64,000 bases of DNA from Branchiostoma floridae. Taxonomy: Eukaryota > Chordata > Leptocardii > Amphioxiformes > Branchiostomatidae. Both the position numbers and the translations under genes were made by a program. The notes beneath the pieces were generated by a model, which worked only from the letters and a program-made list of their open reading frames with translations, ran no database searches and was not told where the DNA came from. Where the stretch lies: positions 1,448,065 to 1,512,064 of the forward strand of contig NC_049987.1 of assembly GCF_000003815.2 (NCBI RefSeq), read 5' to 3'. Shown in pieces: positions 22,905-33,100 of the stretch. Position 1 is the stretch's first letter. Every line of letters begins with the position of its first letter.

Positions 22905-24320
22905 ATGTCGAAGCTGTGGATAATCCTTGCGTTCCTGTTTCTGGTTAGCCAGACAACGGTGCCAGGTAAGGTCATAAACCCCTATCTATATACAAGTTGA
23001 CTGCATAATTATTACCATGTTTGATTTGGAAACAGTTATCAGGTTTATATTCCATATATTTTATGCATCGATTAAAATTACAATTGTTGGCACCCTCAAA
23101 TCTAAACAGAAAAGATACAACGCCATGGAATAATGGAAAGTTGTAATTTAAAAATATATAATAAAATCGGTATACTATCAAGTTGTGCGTATTTATCGGA
23201 CGTTATTTAAATGTTACAAATCGATTTTTTCTTACGATGCTATTGTTGATATATAATTGTTACCATTGAGTAAGATTGTATTCCGAGACAGATGGATGCC
23301 AACAGACATTGACATTTGACACAAAGTAAAAATAAGACTTGATTTTTTTCCCTCTATGTTGAAATAGTTACCGGTAATCCAGTGGGTGGTGCTGGCGAAG
23401 CTGAAAGCACCACAGGAGGCTACTCGGCAAGCGTCTCTGACGAAGTTGATGGAGGAAGTGGGTCAGGATCCGACTCGGCAAGCGGCTCGGGTGACGACGA
23501 TGCGGAAAGCGGGTCTGGGGGCGACTCGGCAAGCGGCTCAGGTGACGACGATGCGGGAAGCGGGTCAGGATCCGGCTCGGCAAGCGGCTCTGGTGACGAA
23601 GATGCGGGAAGCGGGTCAGGATCCGGCTCGGCAAGCGGCTCGGGTGACGACGATGCAGGAAGCGGGTCAGGATCCGGCTCCGCAAGCGGCTCGGGTGACG
23701 ACGATGCGGGAAGCGGCTCCTCAAGCGACTCGAGTGAAGACGATTCGGGAAGCTGTTCTGCAAGCCCGGGGAGAGGTAGGGGCAGGTATGGAAGCTCCGG
23801 CAGTTCTTCTAACGAGGTGCACTACCACATCCACATCCACAATGGGTGCGGGTCCAGGGGCTGTTCTAGTAGAAGCTGCTCGAAGGAGACCCACATCCAT
23901 ATCCACACAGAAAAGTGCTGCGGAAATGGCGGTGACAGTGGTGAATCGGAAGAGGACGAATCTGAAGAAAGTGCTGAATCTGAAGAGAGTGGATCCGAAG
24001 AAGATGATGCATCGGAGGAGAGTCAATCCGACGAAAATAGCGAATCGGCAGGGAGTGAATCCGGAGGCAGTGGTGAATCGGCAGGGAGTGAATCCGGAGG
24101 CAGCACTGAATCAGCAGATGAGGAATCCGGAGGCAGCACTGACTCAGCAGAAGAGGAATCCGGAGGCAGCACTGACTCAGCAGATGAGGAATCTGGAGAC
24201 AGCACTGACTCAGCAGATGAGGAATCCGGAGGCAGTACTGAAGAGGCGGAAGAGGTACCCGGAGGCGGTACTGAAGAGGCGGAAGAGGTACCCGGAGGCG
24301 GTACTGAAGAGGCGGAATAG
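22905..24320 (+). CDS. Secreted acidic Ser/Gly/Asp-repeat protein with alternating-His/Cys module (left paralogue, 337 aa)
   Basis: Exons are 22905-22965 and 23368-24320, with a GTAAGG donor, a TAG acceptor and phase 1. Residues 1-20 are a signal peptide ([20 protein letters not shown]). About residues 50-140 hold five 17-residue units of the type [17 protein letters not shown]. Then come [11 protein letters not shown] and a core in which EVHYHIHIHNGC (His 172, 174, 176, 178) is followed by a Cys-rich turn and [12 protein letters not shown] (His 196, 198, 200). The C-terminal third is 11-residue units of the type GGSTDSADEES. Alternating His residues would lie on one face of a beta strand and could bind metal; that is inference. 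I do not recognise the family. Compared with the paralogue at 41297-43094 it has half the N-terminal units and ends early at a TAG, after which repeat-like sequence continues. Confidence 0.8.
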
Positions 24321-24480
24321 GAATCCGAAGGCAATATTTGGAGGCAGATCAAGATGAGAATCCGGAGGCAACATTTTATCGCAGATGGAGAATCCGGTAG
24401 CAGCAGTTAATCGGCATAGGGTGTAACAGGAAGCAGTGGTAATGTTGACGAAACCAAATCCAAAGAATTGATGACTGGAA
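24321..24480 (+). pseudogene. Decayed C-terminal tail of the left acidic-protein gene
   Basis: After the TAG stop, GAATCCGGAGGCA-type units continue out of frame. The end (AACAGGAAGCAGTGGTAATG) aligns with the last codons of the right paralogue (ACCGGAGGCAGTAGCAATG). The ancestral reading frame evidently ran about 50 codons further and was lost here by the stop and indels. Confidence 0.6.
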
Positions 24481-27400
24481 AATCGATATGCTGAACACAT
24501 TGTAAGTTGATTCTGTAGAGAGCTCCATGCAAACTCAATACACATTTTATACACGACATATCAACATATCGACAAAAGAAAGCTTAGAGTATTAAGAATA
24601 TTCCATCCCTAAACTACATACAGCACTGCAATACCTGATGGAATTGAATTAGACAGATGTAAAGACCGTATTTTAAGCTTGCTATGTTTACATTGACCAA
24701 TACGTATACACATGTAAACTATTACTACTATTACAATACTTCGAAAAATGTTATGACCCGTGAGGAATGCGCTTAGGTTATTCCTTATAAGATTTCTTCA
24801 GTAAATAATGCATGATTTTTAATGGGGAATCTAAGGGCATCTTTTTATAAATCACAATTGAGGACGATGTGGTCCTTTATTCCCTTTATTTCTCTTCTAT
24901 TCAAGTATGTACTAAACGTTTAATCAATAGCATTTTTTCTTAAACAAGGCCCCATAAACTTGCTTGATTTACGCTTCTTTTACTGTACTCGAATTAATTA
25001 GTTTTACCGTCCCATAGTCCCATAATAGCGAGACAAAGAACATGTTATTGTTACACACATGTTTTAGTAATAATAGACACCATCATTCCCAGTGTTAAAA
25101 TCAACTCTTTTTTTTCTTGTTAGTAATACATGACACTATGATGTTTACGTGAAAATCTACATGAGAATCATTTTACTAGAAGTTGTTAAAACAACAGCAT
25201 GTTTTTTTTTTAAATAGTACTTTAGACAGTAACGTGTTCCCGTAATACTGTAACTACAAAATTACATTATCGTCACGTTAGGACATCCAATGTCCACATG
25301 CACTTCTTATCAAATATGTTTCAATTTAACTTGATACCCTTTATTTTTACTCACAAAAAATATGTTAATGTCACTTATTAAAAATGCTTAAACGCGGTGG
25401 GGAATAAAAAGTGAGGTCACAATATTGTTTTCTGTGTTAATTATCTTACGGTGTGTTTATTATTGTATTTATCTATTATTTGCATCTCTATCTAAAAGAT
25501 ATATTTATTAATTATGCGTTTAAAGAAAATTACCATGTCTTTTATTCGTATTTCACCTCACCTCACCTATCTTTTGACCTCTGTGTTGGTCGTTGGGGCA
25601 CCATGTTTCTATTTAGGGGCATCCAAACCAGTCTTCATTTCTGAATTACCATTTACTGATTCAAATAAAGCTTTTGAAATTCGCCTTTAAACCCGATATT
25701 AAGACAAGGGGAGAGCTTTTCAGACCCGCGCCAACTCTTATGTCTCATAACGGTTGAACGACTTACACTAGAGTCATGAAATGCTTTGAATTTTCTTCAA
25801 ATGTATACAGTTGGCAACATCTTCAATAAGCGCTTCAGAAAGTGGTATTTTGCCTAGGTTTGCATATGTCATAGTTTTCTAGCTTTACAGGGAAAGGCAG
25901 ATGTCCTGATGACGATGCAAACGAGGTTAGAAAATACATTCTAAGTTTTAAAGAGCCCTGCATTATCATGACTGAGTTGATGAGGGGCCCATGTTGGGTC
26001 GGTGTCCCAGCTCAAACAGCCACCCCTCCCCTCAGCCGCTTACCCGTGCACTGAAATCTGATGAATACCAATTAACTCGTAATGGATTCAGGAACGTGTA
26101 TAAATACATATATTCATATAAGATCTATCAGGAAAATAATTCATATTTGTGCATAGCTGCAAAATTTTGATGTGAAATAATGAACTTTATTATATGCTAC
26201 TCCATTCTAAGGAATATGGCCATTTTTCTTTAATCTAATCAAATATCATAATCAATAATCACAATTAAGGACATAAGGACAAGTTGTGGTGATCATATAA
26301 TAGCTATTTATGAGTTAGCATGGGCGAGCCTCAAAAGACCCCCCCCCCCCATCCCAGGTTGACCAAAACAAGCCCAGGCTAAATGGATTAAGAGAGCCAT
26401 TTGCCTAATTTTAATAATAAAAGAAGCTAATTATTTCAGGTTCAACATAATATTTCACCCCCTACATAAAAATTATGGCTGCAAAGAGGGCTTTATATTC
26501 TAAGCATTTTAACAGACACTCACCCGCACCGTTTTGTTAAAGACAAAACAAATCGGTAGGTCATTAGTTTTAAATTTTGCTGAAAGCAAAGTTCAATTTT
26601 ACAAAAAAAAAATAACTGGTATGGCAAATGGCTACATTATGTAGATTTTTTTATTTTTCTAACTCTTTAAAGACCCATTAAACACTCTGAAATAGGATTA
26701 TAGATTCTGAATACCTTTTCAAATATATTTTCATGCTGCTGTAAGAAAATCCTCCTGTTCATAGCGACTTTTCGTGAATACATAATAGAATCATACGTCA
26801 CTGTATATTTGCCAAATTAAGTAGTTTTCCTGTACGGTGTAGAGATCCAAGAAAGGCGACAATTCTTACCATAACCGTTAGAGGGAGCTGCTAGCTTGGC
26901 ATGTATTAAATTAAAGAATGGTAGCATTCCCTGGGTAATCTTCTCTACGGAAATAAATGTTTTGTTACTAATAATGTTCCTAAGTGTGGATTGATCCCTT
27001 TCTTTTATTTTTTGATTTTGGTCAAAGAAAACAAGTACCCACAGCTATAAAATACGAGGACTTTTGTGAAAGATTGAACATTTTGTATACCACAAACACA
27101 TATGGTATACACAAACGCAAACATATACACACACATACTGGTATAATAAGTACATTTATTTTACTTAATGAAAATAATAAAACTACAACTGCTTCATTTG
27201 CATTGATGTAAGAATCAACAATACATAAACGTTACCATTTCCAACATAATGTATGACAACCTTTTTTTTGATTGCTTATTTTCCATCTATTGGAATATGT
27301 AGTTTAATTATTACAACAAATGAACTTTCAGATTACATATCACATGGATCTTAGTTCCTAAGGTCTTTCAGTTCTTTGAGTTCTGGTCTGTGAAAAAAAC

Positions 27401-27483
27401 TTTTCGATAAAAGCCCTGGACTGTTTTGATTTGTGAACAGGTCGAAGTAAATCAGTAACAATGAATATGTTGCCATTTCTGTT
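24481..27483. other. 3' flank of the left gene and inner part of the left arm; no further gene
   Basis: AT-rich sequence. Blocks shared with the right arm are 25397-25426 and 26850-26965. A poly-C repeat with GAGCCTCAAAAG(A)CCC ... TGACCAAAA at 26325-26380 recurs inverted at 38430-38495. The open frame at 25453-25644 is hydrophobic but sits in AT-rich sequence and ends near CAAATAAAGCTTTTG, so it is probably 3' untranslated. Confidence 0.5.
25403..25408 (+). terminator. Candidate polyadenylation signal of the left acidic-protein gene
   Basis: AATAAA lies in sense orientation 1.08 kb after the stop, inside a 30-bp block (25397-25426) that is identical in the right arm. There it is also in sense orientation downstream of the paralogue. 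Confidence 0.45.
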
Positions 27484-27835
27484 TTTATGTCATACCTGTG
27501 ACGCGAAAACGTTCAATACGGATGTTCCGGACCGGGACATACTTTCCGTATAGCACAGGTTCGAAAGGCGTATCACACAGGCTTCCTTCGAGTAAATCAA
27601 ACCATTTCGAACGGGCCGAATACGGCACAGTGGGCAATTCGAATACCGGATTCGGACGTTGGAACATTGCTGTTGCAACACGTTTTGTTCAAAGGCACCA
27701 AACTTGTTCAACTTCCGGCGCATTTCGCATCAAAACATTGGTTTTCTCAGGTGGGTATGACATAAATGAAATACAACACGGTGTATTCCGCATCACTCTC
27801 GGCCCCAGCACGGGCTGTAAATGGGAGAGTGACAA
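27484..27835. mobile_element. Composite MITE, inverted partial copy (B - A)
   Basis: 27487-27767 is the reverse-complement counterpart of part B at 17258-17532, with the same ATGTCATACC / GGTATGACAT termini. It is followed at once by the AATACAACACGGTGTATTCC end of part A, which is truncated at about 27830. The open frames on both strands are shadows of this repeat. Confidence 0.65.
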
Positions 27836-28459
27836 CTTTTGTCTCACGCTTTTAGCTGTGTTTACTTTGCTGCCCTGGTTTGTGTTAACTTAAGGTAATG
27901 TAGGTAACAGGTCCCGCCGGAGAATAATTTAAAATGGATAAAAACATGGTATAAAGCTAGTTGTTAGATATATTGTTGACATAGTATATTATTTTAAGAA
28001 TATCAAACGTGAGAAACAATATTTATCTCACTTTTTGTCACAACAAAAAAATCAAAATCCATATCTACCCTAGTTCACATGTAATGAGACATTCCATAAC
28101 ACAAACATAACATTTCATTGATAAGCACATTATTGACAGATAGATCTCCAAATGAGTGGAATTTGACCACTCCCCCTTTAAATTAGGCCATAATGATGTA
28201 ATAATACCGGTGGCATCTTTCCGACACCGTGTACGAACACGATAGTACGTGCTAGAATTTGGCACAAAAATTACTCGATACCTTATATTCTAAACCATTT
28301 GAAAAATACGAACTTCTTTGCTTCAGACTCTTAAAATGTAATTTTGACTTGAAGAGTTGTGATGTTTCCCAAATTGTTGACGAAACATTTTCTGCATACT
28401 TTTGACAATCTTTAAATACAACTATAGTTCATAGTTTGGAAACTTTTCAAAACACACTT
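27836..28459. other. No gene seen
   Basis: AT-rich intergenic DNA with no frame or motif that can be supported. Confidence 0.35.
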
Positions 28460-28830
28460 ACTTTATCAACCCTGGAAGATCTCATCTTGGAGTTTCTTTG
28501 TCACGTGACGATTGATAAACATTGTCACGTGACACAGTCATGCAGCATAGTCTATATAAATTTTGTAACGCTTTGCAAACATTTGTTGACTTCACTGTAA
28601 TCACAGACATTGCTGGATGTCTATAACGGTGTTCGCGTATGGGGTTGTCAATTCTTTTGTTGTGGCATTCCATTGTTGATTCCATAAATGATCCGAAGTT
28701 CTTCTGCTGAAGTTCGATCATGTTGTTGAAAACTTCCTTTTAAATGTCAAGAAGATCTTTTAGTGTGGACATTGAGACAAGCTCCGAGTCGTCTTTGGTA
28801 ACAGCTTTCTTCCGAGACATGGCTTGGCTT
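28460..28830 (-). pseudogene. LINE ORF1-like remnant
   Basis: The minus strand reads MSRKKAVTKDDSELVSMSTL, then KDLLDI, a stop, and MIELQQKNFGSFMESTMECH, then NKRIDN. This is the K-rich start, (L/V)SMxxLKDLLExQ, and xMxxLQQxNFxxFxxxxMxxxNKRID pattern of ORF1 proteins of invertebrate non-LTR retrotransposons (recognised from memory). There is one in-frame TAA and later frameshifts, so it is a 5'-end relic. Confidence 0.5.
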
Positions 28831-29380
28831 GTCCGGGGGAGGGGGGTGTGCACTGAAACAACAACAACAAAGCGCGGCAACCAACTGGAAGACGAAAATG
28901 GTACAGGGAAACAGCAGAACCTGTAATAACAGAATCTGTGGGATATCAGGGAGACCTACCGGCGAGGGATCCTCTGAGGGAGCCCGCTGCGGTGAATCGG
29001 CTTCGTTGTTTGCTGGGTGATAATGGCTTCGTCCTTTGTTGTGTCACTATGGAGTCACCCTGGAAACGACGCATAATAGATTCATATAAGTGTATATTTA
29101 GTACTTGTCATCATTGTAGCGTAGTTAGCATCATTAAAATTACGTCAAGAACTTATATGACTATGAATTTTCATAACTGAATTAGAATGACTGTCAACAA
29201 TTAAGAAAAAAAGATTATTGACGGGAACAGCCATTAGTTTCTCGTGTTCTGTTTAGAGTCTATTAACGCCGCTATGTCAGTAACCCTTTATTAGGCCACA
29301 CTGATTTCATTTCATAGATCTCATCTGGTCTGAAATGCCACAACGTCAGTGTAATTTGGACTTATTATACCCCAAACTGC
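28831..29380. other. No gene supported
   Basis: The plus-strand frames here begin inside or next to the ORF1 relic and have no domain. The sequence between the relic and the 47-bp repeat shows nothing further. Confidence 0.3.
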
Positions 29381-29521
29381 TAACAGGAGAGGAGCAATGG
29401 GCCAGTCCCTGGCCTAGGCCAAACTTCTAACAGGAGAGGAGCAATGGGCCAGTCCCTGGCCTAGGCCAAACTTCTAACACGATAGGAGCAATGGGCCAGT
29501 CCCTGGCCTAGGCATTTACGC
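29381..29521. repeat. 47-bp unit, three tandem copies
   Basis: Units start at 29381, 29428 and 29475. Each holds GAGCAATGGGCCAGTCCCTG and the palindrome TGGCCTAGGCCA. The third copy has two changes (CACGATAGG). Confidence 0.9.
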
Positions 29522-30120
29522 AGGTAGGCATGCCCCAAAAAGAATTGTATGGACGGGCCTGTAAAAATGTAATGTTCCGCCACAAAATCTTTTTTGTCAA
29601 CGTCGAGAATTGTTGGATTTTTATTGTTTACACTATCACTCATTACATTTTTTTTTTTTTTTGCAGAGGAACTTAATCAAATTTACATTCTATGGCCTCA
29701 ATATTATTATGATGAAAATTATTACTTAAAAGTGCCTATCTGTGGGCATATCTTTGGTACAGACACCGGTATTCTCCGGAAGAAATCAGAATTGCGACGC
29801 AGATTTGGTAGCGCGCAAAACCCGAAATGGGGATGGGAGTGGTAGGGGATGTTAAGGTGTGTTTCAGTAAGGAGGTCGAGGAAAACAACCTGTCACTGGT
29901 ACCGGGCTATAAAAACGCTGGTAGTCTGAGGGATAAATCTCATATAGATAGGATTAAATCAATCAGGGCAAAATGTATTAGTCTGGCACGTACTGCGTGT
30001 AGAAAATCAATATGTTCTTCGTATCGCTCAGCTTTCCATATAAGGACATAGACACCGGTGTTTCTTCAGACTAATCCTGATGTGTTCTGTCATATTCATA
30101 TTTCCTTTGCCGGGAGCGTT

Positions 30121-30146
30121 TATTCTAACGCTACTTGTCTGCACAG
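30121..30146 (+). promoter_or_regulatory. Splice acceptor before the start codon of the NHL receptor gene
   Basis: TTCTAAC, a CTACTTGTCT pyrimidine tract and GCACAG form a good branch point plus acceptor. The ATG follows five bases later, at 30152. The upstream ATG at 30080 is in frame but would lie in the intron, so I chose 30152. An untranslated first exon must lie upstream; a T-tract ending TTGCAG at about 29665 marks one possible exon border. Confidence 0.55.
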
Positions 30147-30151
30147 TAGAC

Positions 30152-33100
30152 ATGTACGAGCAAGCTCAGCCAGTACGTTACCCGGTCTCGGGGTCCGGAA
30201 TCGGACAGACCGCTGGACCATCGTCCCAAACCTCCCATTGCGGTCAACAGCGATTCCGTAAAGACAACAACAGTAAGACGTGCAGTAGTAAGAAAGCAGG
30301 GTCATCTTCAGGTCCGTACGAAGAAGCTGAGGCTGTGTACCATACTATAAATGATCGGGATGTGCCACCGCCTTTACCACATCCTCACCCGGCACAGCAT
30401 TCCGACCAAGAGGCGACGCTACCCCGAGCAGGGACTGGAAACGAAAGCAATCCTGGCAACTTACGTTGCGAAGCACACACATCTACAGGTACCCTTTTAA
30501 AGTCACTTTTTATATCTGTAGATAAATGTTTTGGATTAAACGATTTCTGTGGGTTTGGCTCTTCAGTCTCGCCCTAAATTTTATGTCGCAAAAAGCCCCC
30601 CACACACCAAAAAATACGCTAGTACCACTTAAATTAGTGAATTTTTCTAAGAACTAGTTGAAAATTTAACAATGTTTCAAAATTTGAATTTAGCTAATTT
30701 CGAACTCCTTTATGTTTTCCCGCTGTATTATTTCCTTAACTGAATGCATTTTGCTATTGTTTGTTTTAAATTCAAGTCGGCAGACTAATTTTTGCGTCAG
30801 TGCTGTTGCTATTGACAACACAATCCACGGCAGTATTTATGCAGTTTTTTTACACTTTCCGTTAAGTTAAATGCTGTATACCATTAAATATTTAGAGTAT
30901 CCTATTACCATGATTCCAGTCGAAATAATCATATCATCAAATATCTTACAATCTTCATATTTTACATCATATCCGAAAATTCAGTGGTCATATAATAAGT
31001 CATTTAAGAGTTTCCAATGTTGGCCTCAAAAACTCTGAAAATGGTCACTTCTTAAAGAATTCCTTTTAGTCAAATGCTTCAGAAAGACAAAATTGTATTT
31101 ATTGCATGGCTAAATTGGCATTTTCACAATCCTTTATTTGAGTTGGGGCGGGGGCAAGGTAGCCATGAAGACAGAGAGTTGTCTCCAGGTTCGTCTTTCC
31201 CAAGCCACGGTTAGCTTTTCCTGTAGGCTAAAGGATGTGCAATCTGTGATCTTGTCCTGCATAGCTTTCCGTTGTCGTCCAGAATTGTTTCGTACCCAGC
31301 TATTATTGTGTGTTACAAATCTGTCCTTAACTCATTAATAGGAAAAATAGGATTAGGCCAAATGCCAAGTTAGCCAGGGAGAAAGTATAATCTATTAATT
31401 AATGAGAAACAATGGATTGCCAAATTTCCAAGTTACTTCTCCTCGGCAAACTCTCCTGGATTTTAGAACGGTCATTTAACTTATCTGCTTTTTCCGAAAA
31501 TGTTTTGATTTCTTTTCTACTACGTGGAAGTACATCCTTGTGATATTCGATAAATACTAAAATTTTACATCTAACCCAAAACTTCATCACAACCACCAAA
31601 CGTTTTTCTTCCTGATTAATTCTTTCAAGCATTTTAGTTCTTTGTTACTGGGGTAGGAGGCCGGACTTGCGCACACATCAACTTTTGTAACAGTTATACA
31701 CGTCATTTAATCTTTATTTGTTACCAGTATTCCTTTATTTGAATTTGTTTAGTTTAGTTATGTTTATGTTATTGTATACATATGTATAGTGGTGGCGTTA
31801 ATATAAGTAGTTAACTTGAGTGCGCCACCACTATGTCTATCTTTTCTACTACGTGGAAGTACATCCTTGTCATATTCGATAAATACAAAAATTTTAAATC
31901 TAACCCAAAACTTCATTACAACCACCAAACGTTTTTCTTCCTGATTAATTTTTTCAAGCATTTTAGTTCTTTGTTACTGGGGTAGGAGGCCGGACTTGCG
32001 CACACATCAACTTTTGTAACAGTTATACACGTCATTTAATCTTTATTTGTTACCAGTATTCCTTTATTTGAATTTGTTTAGTTTAGTTATGTTTATGTTA
32101 TTGTATACATATGTATAGTAGTGGCGTTAATATAAGTAGTTAACTTGAGTGCGCCACCACTACGTCTATCTTTTCTGTCAATGAGAATTAAAAAAAAATT
32201 CCAAGTTAGCCAGGGAGGAAGCTTTAGGTACAATCCATTACTAAGAAAACAATTTAGGCCAAAAATAAATGTTAGCCAGGGAGAAATACAGTTTCAAATG
32301 CAATAGGAAACATAACTAATCTTTTTACTTTACTTTGTTTTACTAATTATCAGATAGTTGAGGTTAATCTGGACTTCCGTTTTGAACAGATCGTACATCT
32401 GAAGATGGACCAGACTCCCACCTCTCTCGCTGTAAGCTCATCCGTATCCACATGTACATTGCCATGGCGTTTATGGCTATCATGATTATGGTTGGATTTT
32501 GTCTTATGATGATTGCAAATACTCGGGTAAGTACGAAAAGTACAAAATATATTTATTATTTTCTTTCCTCTTTTTCTCGCCTCCATCTCCTCCTGTGTTT
32601 GTAAACTGTATTTGGAGATAATATATAATGTACTTGAATGTTTGTGACCGTAAACCAACTTTTTCAACTATGTAATTACTATGTCTAGATTGCAATTACA
32701 GCAAATTTGTATGAAACATATTTGTCATAAATGTTCTGTCGATAAAATATTTGCTTTTGTTTAAAATATTCTAGGCATCAATTGGTAATATAAAAATCAT
32801 TGGGTTGTTGCTGCCAAAGTTTGAAAAAAATTCTATTCTTTGTAATTGTTGCTAGTTTTTATTCTTTGCCATATTTTCGACTTTATTTCCACTGCTGTAT
32901 ATATATGTCAGTCAATATTATAATATATACAAAAAATCCACGTAGATAATGACTAAAATATAAAAGTTGTGAATATTTCATTGAAAATCAAAATTAAATT
33001 TGAATTGTCATGTACAATAGTCATTTGCACAGTTGGGACACCAATACTCGTCTTTCATATGTCCTTATCCATACAGTTTGTTTTTTCTCAAAAATAAGTT

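Larger units (their letters stand above)
13875..26970. repeat. Left arm of a large imperfect inverted duplication
   Basis: Blocks of this arm reappear in reverse-complement order in 38990-49940. Paired blocks: 13890-14130 with 49720-49930; 14520-14710 with 49085-49290; 15060-15716 with 48055-49065; 16150-16330 with 47600-47800; 16610-16900 with 47040-47290; the 23-bp minisatellite with its counterpart; 20390-20600 with 44610-44815; 22190-22260 with 43930-43995; the secreted-protein gene with its paralogue; 25397-25426 with 40580-40609; and 26850-26965 with 38995-39120. Order is kept throughout. Divergence and indels are extensive. Confidence 0.85.

Noticed and set aside
23386-24357. A 323-codon frame overlapping the left acidic-protein gene, plus long antisense frames in both arms (23368-23763, 41992-42606 and others)
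   Set aside because: The repeat units are 51 and 33 bp and free of stops in several frames, so all copies stay open together. Only the frame with the signal peptide and conserved core is supported by the second exon and by the paralogue.
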